Shown here: in pieces, positions 1-6,300 of the stretch
Numbering within the stretch: the stretch's first letter is position 1
Layout of the letters: each line of letters begins with the position of its first letter
NCBI GenBank assembly: GCA_039800165.1
Contig: JBDLRH010000166.1
Coordinates: 1 to 8,550, forward strand
Length of the DNA stretch: 8,550 nt
Reading direction: 5' to 3'
From: JBDLRH01 sp039800165
Lineage (GTDB): Bacteria > Pseudomonadota > Gammaproteobacteria > Burkholderiales > Burkholderiaceae_C
The notes under the pieces: generated by a model
Databases searched by the model: none
What the model saw: the letters and a program-made list of their open reading frames with translations, nothing else
Told to the model about the DNA's origin: nothing
Position numbers and translations under genes: made by a program

Positions 1-136
1 CCGCAACATGGGCGGCGACACCGAAAAAGACGGCGTGCTGTATTCGAACAACGGCACCTCCGAAGTGGTGATGCGCAACCAGTTCAAAGCCTGGCGCAAC
101 TACATGAGCCGCGCCCAAACCTCCACCACGGCCTGA
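1..136 (+). CDS. Aromatic ring-hydroxylating dioxygenase, large (alpha) subunit, C-terminal fragment
   Basis: This is the 3' end of a gene cut by the left window edge. The reading frame begins at base 2 and gives 44 residues before TGA at 134-136. The tail contains NMGGDTEKDGVLYSNNGT and then RNQFKAWRNYM. This resembles the C-terminus of Rieske non-heme iron dioxygenase alpha subunits, where an aromatic-rich helix follows a Gly/Asn-rich loop. The Rieske Cys/His motif and the iron facial triad would lie upstream and cannot be seen. The strongest support is context: a small-subunit gene starts 12 bases after the stop, behind its own Shine-Dalgarno, which is the standard alpha-beta order. The enzyme would add O2 to an aromatic ring to give a cis-dihydrodiol, with electrons from a ferredoxin/reductase not present in this window. 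The substrate is unknown. Confidence 0.78.
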   Translation, partial: RNMGGDTEKDGVLYSNNGTSEVVMRNQFKAWRNYMSRAQTSTTA

Positions 137-142
137 AAGGAG
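136..142 (+). promoter_or_regulatory. Strong ribosome binding site for the dioxygenase beta subunit
   Basis: AAAGGAG lies six bases before the ATG at 149 and overlaps the last base of the preceding stop codon. It supports the long start of the beta subunit over the internal Met at residue 33. Confidence 0.8.
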
Positions 143-148
143 CGCACC

Positions 149-778
149 ATGTCACAAACTCAAGTAAAGCAAGCCCTGGGCAGCGGTGTCGTCATTGAAG
201 CGGTGCAGTCCCTCACCGGCGCCGAATCGATCGCGCCCGATCACATGGGCCGCAGCCGCCAAAGCGCGGTCGGCTACGTGCCGCAAAGCGTCAACATCGA
301 CCCCGGCCTGCTGCGCCAAGTCGAGCTTTTGCTCACGCGCCAGGCCGTCTTGCTCGACGCACGGCGCTGGTCGGACTGGATGGAGACCTTCACCGAAGAC
401 GGCATCTACTGGATGCCCGCCGCGCCCGAACAGACCGACTGGGCCTCGCAGCCCTCGATATTTGCTGAAGACCGGCTGCTGATGGAGGTGCGCGCCAACC
501 GCCTGATGCATCCCAACGCCTGGTCGCAGGCCGCGCAGTGGGCCACGCACCACCTGCTCGGTGCGGTCATCGTCGAACAGGCCAGCGCCGATGCGCTGTC
601 GACCTACACGCCGTTTCAGATGATGGAAGTGCGGCGCGACAAGGTGCGGCATTTTGGCGGCAGCTACCGGCATCATCTGGTCAAGCAGGCCGATGGCCAG
701 TGGAAGATCCGGCTGCAGCGGGTCGATATGTTCAACGCCCAGGCCAGTTACGATTACGTGATCCAGGCCTGGGTTTGA
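149..778 (+). CDS. Aromatic ring-hydroxylating dioxygenase, small (beta) subunit
   Basis: The 209-residue product belongs to the ring-hydroxylating dioxygenase beta family (NTF2/SnoaL-like cone fold), the structural partner of the Rieske alpha subunit in an alpha3beta3-type enzyme. The family core starts near residue 52. It includes an N-terminal helix with EALLL-like character (VELLLTRQAVLLDARRW), then WMETFTEDGIYWMPA, typical of the 'W-x-x-x-F-x-x-D-x-x-Y-W-x-P' region, a central EDRLLMEVRANRL segment, and a C-terminal WKIRLQRVDMFNA strand. About 50 residues precede the core, so the protein is longer than many beta subunits (roughly 155-185 residues). A well-placed AAAGGAG supports this start. 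Met33 is a possible but less supported alternative. The gene follows the alpha fragment by 12 bases and is followed after 7 bases by the flavin oxidoreductase, so it is part of an operon. The substrate is not predictable from this subunit. Confidence 0.9.
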   Translation: MSQTQVKQALGSGVVIEAVQSLTGAESIAPDHMGRSRQSAVGYVPQSVNIDPGLLRQVELLLTRQAVLLDARRWSDWMETFTEDGIYWMPAAPEQTDWASQPSIFAEDRLLMEVRANRLMHPNAWSQAAQWATHHLLGAVIVEQASADALSTYTPFQMMEVRRDKVRHFGGSYRHHLVKQADGQWKIRLQRVDMFNAQASYDYVIQAWV

Positions 779-785
779 ATCTTTC

Positions 786-2267
786 ATGTGGAAACCTCCC
801 GAACGCATCAAGTTTTTTCCGTCACATGGGCTAATCCCTGACCGCGCCCAGGCGCAAGCAGCGCGCCTCTTCAGCCCGATCCAGCTCGGGCCGCTCGAGC
901 TGCGCCATCGCACCTGGGTGCCGGCCATGGTGCCCTGGCGCTCTAACGAAGACGGCGAAGTCACCGAAGAGGTGATCGAGTGGTATGCGCGTTTTGCGCA
1001 GGGCCAGCCCGGGGCGATCGTGATCGAGGCCACTGGCATCCGCGATGTGCCCAGCGGCCCGCTGCTGCGCATCGGGGACGACCGCTACATCGAGGGCCTG
1101 CGCCGGCTGACCCGGGCCGTACAGCAAGCCAGCGGCGGCCACACGCGGCTGCTGATCCAGCTCATCGATTTCCTGCGCATCCGAAGGCGCCCTGAGCCCG
1201 AGGTGTTTTTTCAGCGTCACCTGCAACTGACCGATGCCCTGCTCGAACGCGCGGGTCTGCGCGGATGCGCGCCCGATCAAGCCCGCCAAGCTCTGTTGGA
1301 ACTCGGGCCTAAGGGCTGGCAGGCAGTGCTCGATGCACGCGACTGGCAAAGCCTGCAGTACGGCGCGCGCGAACACGTCAACGATGTGCACCTGCCCCAT
1401 ATTGCGCAGCTGCCGCAAGAGCTGCCGGGGCTGTTTGCCCAGGCCGCCCAAAGGGCCCAGGCAGCGGGCTTTGACGGCGTGGAGTTGCACTATGCACATG
1501 CCTACACCATGGCTTCGTTCCTGTCGACCACCAACCAGCGCGGCGACGGCTACGGCGGCTCGCGCGAGCAGCGTGTGCGCCTGCCACTGGAGGTCTACGC
1601 GGCCGTGCGCAGCGCCGTGGGTACCCGCTACGCCGTGGGCTGCCGCTTCCTGGCCGAAGAATGCATCGACGGCGGCAGCACGCTGGCCGACACCAGCTGG
1701 TACGGCCTGCAGTTTGCACGCGCCGGCATGGACTTCCTGTCGACCAGCCGCGGCGGCAAGTTCGACGACGCCAAGCAGCCGGGCATTGGCCAGGCGGCCT
1801 ATCCTTATACCGGCCGCAGCGGTTATGAATGCATGCCGCAGTACCTGTCAGACGCCCAAGGCCCTTTTGGTCGCAACCGAAAGGCCACCGGCGAGATTCG
1901 GCACACCATCCGGCAAGCGGGCTTGAACACGCCCGTGGTGGGCACCGGGGGTGTGCATAACTTCGAGATGGCAGAGGCCATGCTGGCTGCCGGCGAATGC
2001 GACGTGGTCGGCACTGCCAGGCAAAGCCTGGCCGATCCGGACTGGGCGCTCAAGACCTGGCTGGGTCGCGGGCAAGAGGTGCGGCTGTGCGAATACACCA
2101 ACTACTGCGAAGGGCTGGACCAAAAGCACAAGCAGGTCACCTGCCAGCTCTGGGACCGCGAGACGCTGGACGAGCCCGGCGTGCGAATGTCGCATGACGG
2201 CAAGCGCCGTCTGGTGGCGCCGCTGTGGCAGGCGTCCGGTGCAAAGTCTGGCGCACCGAGCGCTTGA
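786..2267 (+). CDS. NADH:flavin oxidoreductase, Old Yellow Enzyme-type (unusual subfamily)
   Basis: The 493-residue protein is a single FMN-binding TIM barrel of the OYE / 2,4-dienoyl-CoA reductase group. LFSPIQLGPLELRHR begins the barrel at residues 29-42. GFDGVELHYAH carries the HxxH pair (His235, His238) expected to bind the carbonyl of an unsaturated substrate. RGDGYGGSREQR (252-263) is the conserved YGG loop, and VVGTGGV (384-390) with GTARQSLADPDW (409-420) forms the FMN-phosphate end. Residues about 133-205 are an extra helical stretch where typical OYEs are shorter, and QLIDF replaces the usual QLWHAGR. The C-terminus has Cys435, Cys441 and Cys453 in a C-x5-C-x11-C pattern, not the four-cysteine 4Fe-4S motif of 2-enoate reductases. 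There is no C-terminal FAD/NAD domain. The start has little Shine-Dalgarno, but no other start codon lies before the barrel. It sits 7 bases after the beta stop, so translational coupling is likely. Family assignment is firm; the physiological substrate is unknown. Confidence 0.85.
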   Translation: MWKPPERIKFFPSHGLIPDRAQAQAARLFSPIQLGPLELRHRTWVPAMVPWRSNEDGEVTEEVIEWYARFAQGQPGAIVIEATGIRDVPSGPLLRIGDDRYIEGLRRLTRAVQQASGGHTRLLIQLIDFLRIRRRPEPEVFFQRHLQLTDALLERAGLRGCAPDQARQALLELGPKGWQAVLDARDWQSLQYGAREHVNDVHLPHIAQLPQELPGLFAQAAQRAQAAGFDGVELHYAHAYTMASFLSTTNQRGDGYGGSREQRVRLPLEVYAAVRSAVGTRYAVGCRFLAEECIDGGSTLADTSWYGLQFARAGMDFLSTSRGGKFDDAKQPGIGQAAYPYTGRSGYECMPQYLSDAQGPFGRNRKATGEIRHTIRQAGLNTPVVGTGGVHNFEMAEAMLAAGECDVVGTARQSLADPDWALKTWLGRGQEVRLCEYTNYCEGLDQKHKQVTCQLWDRETLDEPGVRMSHDGKRRLVAPLWQASGAKSGAPSA

Positions 2268-2278
2268 ACGGCCCTGCC

Positions 2279-3928
2279 ATGACCGAGCTGCGCCCCAGCG
2301 GCCACCAAGACCTCTTTGCCCGCGAGAACTTGCCACCCTTGGCGCAATGGCCCGATCTGCTCGCGCCGCCACGCGGGCTGAGCTACCCCGACCGGCTCAA
2401 CGCCGCCGACGCCCTGCTCGATGCGCATGTGCGCGCGGGTAACGGCCACCGCCTTGCGCTGCGCGGCGCGGGCATCTGCTGGACCTACGACCAATTGCGC
2501 GATCGGGTCGATCGCATCGCCCATGTGATTGCCAGCCAGTGGCAGCTGCCCACCGGCAGCCGCGTGCTGCTGCGCGGGGCCAATCACCCCATGCTGGCGG
2601 CCTGCTGGCTGGGGGTGATCAAGGCCGGCTGCATTGCGGTGACCACCATGCCCCTGCTGCGCGAGCGCGAGCTCGGCGTGATCGCCGACAAGGCCCGCAT
2701 CAACGCCGCCTTGTGCGACGCCTCGCTGCTGCCCGCTTGGCAGGCCGTGGCGCAGGAGCGAAGTCAGCGCGGCCTGCCCTGCCCGACCCTGGGCTACAGC
2801 AGCGATGAACCTTCAGGCCTGGAGGCGGCCATGGCCCGGCACGACGCGCCCTTTGCCGCCGCCGACACCGCTCAGGACGACGTGGCGCTGATCGCCTTCA
2901 CCTCCGGCACCACGGGCGTGCCCAAGGGCACGATGCACTTCCACCGGGATCTGCTCCTCATCGCCGATGTGCTCAGCGCGCACCTGCTTGAGCCACAGGC
3001 GCAAGACGTTTTCATCGGTACGCCGCCGCTGGCCTTTACCTTCGGCCTGGGCGGCTTGCTGGTGTTTCCGCTGCGCGTAGGCGCCTCGGCCGTGCTCGAG
3101 CCCCAGTGGAGCCCCGAATCGCTGCTGCAAGGCCTGGCCGATTACGGCGCAAGCGTCTGCTTCACCGCCCCGACCTTCTACCGCAAGATGGCACCGCTGG
3201 CCTCGGCCCACGACCTGCGCCGGCTGCGCCACGCCGTCTCTTCTGGCGAAATGCTGCCGGCCGACACGCGCGCGCAATGGCAGGCGGCCACCGGCCTGGA
3301 GCTGACCGAATGCCTGGGCTCGACCGAAATGCTGCACGCCTTCATCGGCTGCAAACCCGGCCAGGTGCGAGCCGGCTCAACCGGCCAGGTCGTGCCCGGC
3401 TACGAGGCCTGCATCGTTGACGAGGCGCTCCAACGGCTGCCAGCCGGGCAGATCGGCCGGCTGGCCGTGCGCGGGCCGACCGGCTGCCGCTACCTGAGCG
3501 ACGATCGGCAGAGCCACTATGTGCAGCAGGGCTGGAACCTGACGGGCGATGCCTACTGCATGGATGAAGACGGCTACTTCTGGTACCAATCGCGCACCGA
3601 CGACATGATCATCAGCGCCGGCTACAACATCGCTGGCCCGGAAGTCGAAGACATCTTGCTCACCCACCCGGCCGTGGCCGAGTGCGGCGTGGTCGGCGCG
3701 CCCGATACAGAGCGCGGGCAGGTGGTCATGGCCTTCGTGGTTTTGCGCGCGTCCAAGCAGTCCAGCGACGAGCTGGCAACTGAGTTGCAGCAGTGGGTCA
3801 AACAGAACCTCGCGCCCTACAAATACCCGCGCCGGGTGCATTTTGTGGACGCTCTGCCGCGAACCGAAAACGCCAAACTACAGCGCTTCGTGCTCCGGCA
3901 GTGGGCGCAGGCGCACACGCCGTCCTGA
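2279..3928 (+). CDS. Aromatic acid CoA ligase (benzoate/2-aminobenzoate-CoA ligase-like)
   Basis: The 549-residue acyl-adenylate-forming enzyme would convert an aromatic carboxylate, ATP and CoA to an aryl-CoA thioester, AMP and PPi. The P-loop TSGTTGVPKG is at residues 208-217. GSTEM serves as the aromatic-acid ligase A5 motif, TGD is the A7 motif, and the hinge/A8 region DDMIISAGYNIAGPEVED lies near residues 440-458. The C-terminal lysine is Lys533 in ENAKLQRF, where the usual Thr-Gly before the Lys is Asn-Ala. The N-terminal FARENLPPLAQWPDLL, SYPDRLNAADALLD and MLAACWLGVIKAGC stretches are characteristic of the benzoate-CoA / 2-aminobenzoate-CoA ligase branch. The ATG at 2279 is chosen because it fits the family N-terminus and lies 11 bases after the upstream stop. 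A GTG at 2225 would add 18 residues overlapping the previous gene. The Shine-Dalgarno is weak, so coupling to the upstream gene is likely. Exact substrate (benzoate, aminobenzoate, hydroxybenzoate or other) cannot be assigned. Confidence 0.85.
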   Translation: MTELRPSGHQDLFARENLPPLAQWPDLLAPPRGLSYPDRLNAADALLDAHVRAGNGHRLALRGAGICWTYDQLRDRVDRIAHVIASQWQLPTGSRVLLRGANHPMLAACWLGVIKAGCIAVTTMPLLRERELGVIADKARINAALCDASLLPAWQAVAQERSQRGLPCPTLGYSSDEPSGLEAAMARHDAPFAAADTAQDDVALIAFTSGTTGVPKGTMHFHRDLLLIADVLSAHLLEPQAQDVFIGTPPLAFTFGLGGLLVFPLRVGASAVLEPQWSPESLLQGLADYGASVCFTAPTFYRKMAPLASAHDLRRLRHAVSSGEMLPADTRAQWQAATGLELTECLGSTEMLHAFIGCKPGQVRAGSTGQVVPGYEACIVDEALQRLPAGQIGRLAVRGPTGCRYLSDDRQSHYVQQGWNLTGDAYCMDEDGYFWYQSRTDDMIISAGYNIAGPEVEDILLTHPAVAECGVVGAPDTERGQVVMAFVVLRASKQSSDELATELQQWVKQNLAPYKYPRRVHFVDALPRTENAKLQRFVLRQWAQAHTPS

Positions 3929-3967
3929 GCAGACGCGCACGCAGGCTCTGCGCCGCCGTGGGGCACA

Positions 3968-4052
3968 TTGCCACAGCCCTTCGGGCCTCGCAATAACGGC
4001 CTCACCGTGTCATTGCGAGGCGTGCAGCCGCAGGCAAACGGCGAGCTGGCAA
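3968..4052. repeat. Head-to-head pair of short inverted repeat units with hairpin (REP/MITE-like)
   Basis: This 85-base non-coding element lies just after the CoA ligase. It begins with TTGCCA (3968-3973) and ends with the reverse complement TGGCAA (4047-4052). At its centre GCCTCGCAAT (3985-3994) and ATTGCGAGGC (4012-4021) are perfect 10-base inverted arms. Inside them ACGG (3996-3999) pairs with CCGT (4005-4008) across a CCTCA loop, giving a long hairpin. A smaller GCCC/GGGC hairpin sits at 3976-3986. The sequence GTCATTGCGAGG...TGGCAA resembles a dispersed intergenic repeat type found in many bacterial genomes; that resemblance is from memory. No T-run follows, so it is not a textbook terminator, although the hairpin could stabilise the 3' end of the upstream operon mRNA. 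Confidence 0.65.
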
Positions 4053-4070
4053 GCGAGATTGAGACAAATA

Positions 4071-4100
4071 TTTACAAAATCAGCGACTCGGCACTAAGAT
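4071..4100 (+). promoter_or_regulatory. Putative sigma70 promoter for sthA
   Basis: An AT-rich island at about 4056-4100 interrupts the GC-rich background. TTTACA (4071-4076; five of six bases of the -35 consensus) and TAAGAT (4095-4100; four of six of the -10 consensus) are 18 bases apart. Initiation near 4107 would leave a leader of roughly 100 bases before the sthA start. The remainder of the gap (4101-4190) shows no gene or strong structure that I can support. Confidence 0.4.
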
Positions 4101-4192
4101 GGGTTTGACCAGGGCGATCAACGGGCCAGCCTTGGCTAGAAGACTCGATCAGGCAGCGGTCCGTCACAGGGGCGACAACAGCCCCCATCAGC

Positions 4193-4198
4193 GGAGGG
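4193..4198 (+). promoter_or_regulatory. Ribosome binding site for sthA
   Basis: GGAGGG lies seven bases before the ATG at 4206 and supports that start, which gives the protein an N-terminal tail of about 24 residues before the FAD-binding strand. Confidence 0.75.
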
Positions 4199-4205
4199 AC
4201 AGGGC

Positions 4206-5675
4206 ATGGTGTCAAAAGCGGAGTCGGCGAATCCGGCAAGCAGCGCATCGGGCAAAGCCGTCAAACCATCGGACTTCGACTACGACCTGGTGGTGATCGG
4301 CTCGGGGCCATCGGGCCAGCGCGCGGCGATCCAGGCGGCCAAGATCGGCAAGCGCGCAGCGGTGATCGAGCGCGCACGGGCGGTCGGCGGCGTGTGCGTC
4401 AACACCGGCACCATCCCCTCCAAGACCTTTCGCGAAGCGGTCATGCACCTGTCAGGCTTTCGCGAGCGCGGCATTTACGGCTCGTCTTACCGTGTCAAGC
4501 AAGACATCAGCATCGATGACCTGCTCTACCGGGTGCAGCAGGTGGTGAGGTCCGAGATCGACGTCATTCGCAACCAGATGACACGCAACCGGGTCGAGTT
4601 GATCGAATCGACCGCCCGCTTTGTGGACCCACACACCATCGAGCTGCAATCGGCCAGCGGCCACGGCAGGCGGCAGATCACGGCCGAGAAGATCGTCATC
4701 GCCTGCGGCACCGAGGCCGCCCGCGATCACCATATTCCCTTTGATGGGCAGCGCGTATTCACCAGCGACGATGTGCTCGGGCTGGAGTTCTTGCCACGCT
4801 CGCTGATCGTGGTCGGCGCCGGCGTGATCGGGGTCGAATACGCCACCATGTTTGCAGCCCTGGGCGTGCGCGTGACCATCGTCGACAAGCGGCCGGTGCT
4901 GCTGCCCTTCCTGGATCACGAGATCTCGGCGGCCCTGACCTATGTGGTGCAGCAAAGCAATGTCACGATGCGACTGGGCGAGGAAGTGGCCGAGATCCAC
5001 ATGCTGCAAGGCGTCTCCAAGCCGGTGGAGGTGCGCCTGAAAAGCGGCAAGGTCCTGCATGCCGAGGCGGCGCTCTACTCGATCGGCCGCGTCGGCGCCA
5101 CCTCGCGTCTGGACCTCGACAAGGCCGGGGTCAAGAAGGACGACCGTGAGCGCATCCCGGTCAATGAGCACTACCAGAGCAATGTGGGGCACATCTACGC
5201 CGTCGGCGATGTGATCGGCTTTCCCTCGCTGGCCTCCACCTCCTACGAGCAGGGCCGCGCGGCCAGCCGCCACGCGTTTGGCCTGCGGATCGACCACGAG
5301 GGTGGCATCGGCCTGTTTCCCTACGGCATCTACACCGTGCCGGAGATATCGACCATCGGCAAGAACGAAGACGAGCTCACCGCTGCCGGCGTGCCTTACG
5401 AAATCGGCAAGGCCAATTACCGGGAGATTTCACGCGGGCAAATCATCGGCGATCGCACCGGCATGCTCAAGATCATCTTCAGCCCCGAGACCAAGGAGCT
5501 GCTGGGCGTGCACATCATGGGCGAAGGTGCCAGCGAGCTGATCCACATCGGCCAGACGCTCATGGCCCACAAGGGCACGATCGACTACTTTGCCGATGCG
5601 GTGTTCAACTTCCCGACCCTGGCCGAGTGCTACAAGACCGCCGCGCTCGACGGACTCAACCGCCTGTCAGTCTGA
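4206..5675 (+). CDS. sthA: Soluble (Si-specific) NAD(P)+ transhydrogenase
   Basis: The 489-residue flavoprotein belongs to the pyridine nucleotide-disulfide oxidoreductase fold. It would transfer hydride between NADPH and NAD+ in the cytoplasm. The FAD-binding GSGPSG is at residues 32-37. GGVCVNTGTIPSKTFREAV follows at 61-79: Cys64 is present, but the position of the second redox cysteine of lipoamide dehydrogenases is Thr69, so no active disulfide can form, as in SthA/UdhA proteins. The second dinucleotide site is VVGAGVIGVEYA, and IYAVGDVIGFPSLAS is the FAD-ribityl motif. The C-terminal dimer domain has NFPTLAECYKTAALDGLNRL in place of the His-Glu active-site motif of disulfide reductases. 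It is slightly longer than the E. coli enzyme (466 residues) because of an Ala/Ser-rich N-terminal tail. The gene stands apart from the upstream operon by 277 bases and converges on pcaG with 14 bases between the stop codons. Dihydrolipoamide dehydrogenase and mercuric reductase are excluded by the missing cysteine. Confidence 0.88.
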   Translation: MVSKAESANPASSASGKAVKPSDFDYDLVVIGSGPSGQRAAIQAAKIGKRAAVIERARAVGGVCVNTGTIPSKTFREAVMHLSGFRERGIYGSSYRVKQDISIDDLLYRVQQVVRSEIDVIRNQMTRNRVELIESTARFVDPHTIELQSASGHGRRQITAEKIVIACGTEAARDHHIPFDGQRVFTSDDVLGLEFLPRSLIVVGAGVIGVEYATMFAALGVRVTIVDKRPVLLPFLDHEISAALTYVVQQSNVTMRLGEEVAEIHMLQGVSKPVEVRLKSGKVLHAEAALYSIGRVGATSRLDLDKAGVKKDDRERIPVNEHYQSNVGHIYAVGDVIGFPSLASTSYEQGRAASRHAFGLRIDHEGGIGLFPYGIYTVPEISTIGKNEDELTAAGVPYEIGKANYREISRGQIIGDRTGMLKIIFSPETKELLGVHIMGEGASELIHIGQTLMAHKGTIDYFADAVFNFPTLAECYKTAALDGLNRLSV

Positions 5676-5689
5676 GCGCGCGCACGGCT

Positions 5690-6292
5690 TTACAGATCGA
5701 AGAACACCGTCTCGCGGCCCTTGGCACTGTCTTGCATGTAGATGTCAAAGCGGTACTCGATGCCGCCGGGCTTTGAGCTGCGCTTGGCGATCAGGGTGGA
5801 GCGGCGCGCGGCCGGCACGCTGGCCAGCACCTCGTCGCGGGCATTGGCGGTGGCCTCGTCGTCAAAGTAAATGCGCGTAAAGGCATGCAGCAGCAGTCCG
5901 CGTGCGCTGACGCACACGTTGATAAAGGGTGCCTGCCCCGCAGCGGCCGCACCGGGCTTGACCGTGAAGAACTCGTAGTGCTGGCCCTCGAGCGTGCCGG
6001 TGCCGCATCGGCCAAAGCCGGTAAAGCCCTGGGCTTGCACCTGCGCCGGCGTCTGCAGCAACTCGCCACGGGCGTTGCACTGCTGAATTTCAATCAATGC
6101 ATCGTTGATCGTGTTGCCGGCACCGTCGAAGACCTGGCCGGTGATGCGCACATGCTCGCCCTGCGCGTGATGCTGCGCCAGCACCGGCGTGAACAGGCTC
6201 TTGAAGAAGGGGTAGCCATACTGGGTGGGCGCCAGGCCGTACGCGAAGTACGGGCCCACGGTTTGCGATGGGGTCTGATAAAGCCGGGTCAT
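5690..6292 (-). CDS. pcaG: Protocatechuate 3,4-dioxygenase, alpha subunit
   Basis: The 200-residue product is the alpha subunit of the Fe(III) intradiol dioxygenase that cleaves protocatechuate between its two hydroxyls to 3-carboxy-cis,cis-muconate, the entry to the beta-ketoadipate pathway. The N-terminal TPSQTVGPYFAYGL is the alpha signature that contributes to the active-site entrance. GQVFDGAGNTINDALIEIQQCNARGE and FFTVKPG form the beta-sandwich core. ARGLLLHAFTRIYFDDE and the C-terminal RFDIYMQDSAKGRETVFFDL match the alpha family end to end. The Tyr/His iron ligands found in the beta subunit are absent, as expected. Length is close to the usual ~200. It starts 8 bases after the pcaH stop, with a weak AAGG overlapping that stop, so the two are co-transcribed and probably coupled. 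Confidence 0.95.
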   Translation of the reverse strand: MTRLYQTPSQTVGPYFAYGLAPTQYGYPFFKSLFTPVLAQHHAQGEHVRITGQVFDGAGNTINDALIEIQQCNARGELLQTPAQVQAQGFTGFGRCGTGTLEGQHYEFFTVKPGAAAAGQAPFINVCVSARGLLLHAFTRIYFDDEATANARDEVLASVPAARRSTLIAKRSSKPGGIEYRFDIYMQDSAKGRETVFFDL

Positions 6293-6300
6293 GGGGCGCC

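Noticed and set aside
152..1072. Long open frame (306 codons) on the minus strand opposite the dioxygenase beta and OYE genes
   Set aside because: It is antisense to two well-recognised genes, has no family resemblance and no ribosome binding site; long antisense frames are common in GC-rich DNA.
2225..2278. GTG start extending the CoA ligase by 18 residues
   Set aside because: The extra residues overlap the end of the OYE gene and do not resemble the family N-terminus; ATG at 2279 fits better.
3985..4021. Rho-independent terminator for the CoA-ligase operon
   Set aside because: The hairpin is good, but no T-run follows on either strand, so it was described as a repeat element.
4023..4037. 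15-base sequence TGCAGCCGCAGGCAA shared with 8339-8353
   Set aside because: The second copy lies within the methyltransferase coding region and flanks do not match; probably a chance GC-rich match.
4452..5297. 281-codon open frame on the minus strand inside sthA
   Set aside because: It lies fully opposite a clear flavoprotein gene and its translation shows no recognisable domain.
4206..5675. Dihydrolipoamide dehydrogenase or mercuric reductase
   Set aside because: The second redox cysteine is Thr69 and the C-terminal His-Glu motif is absent, which fits transhydrogenase instead.
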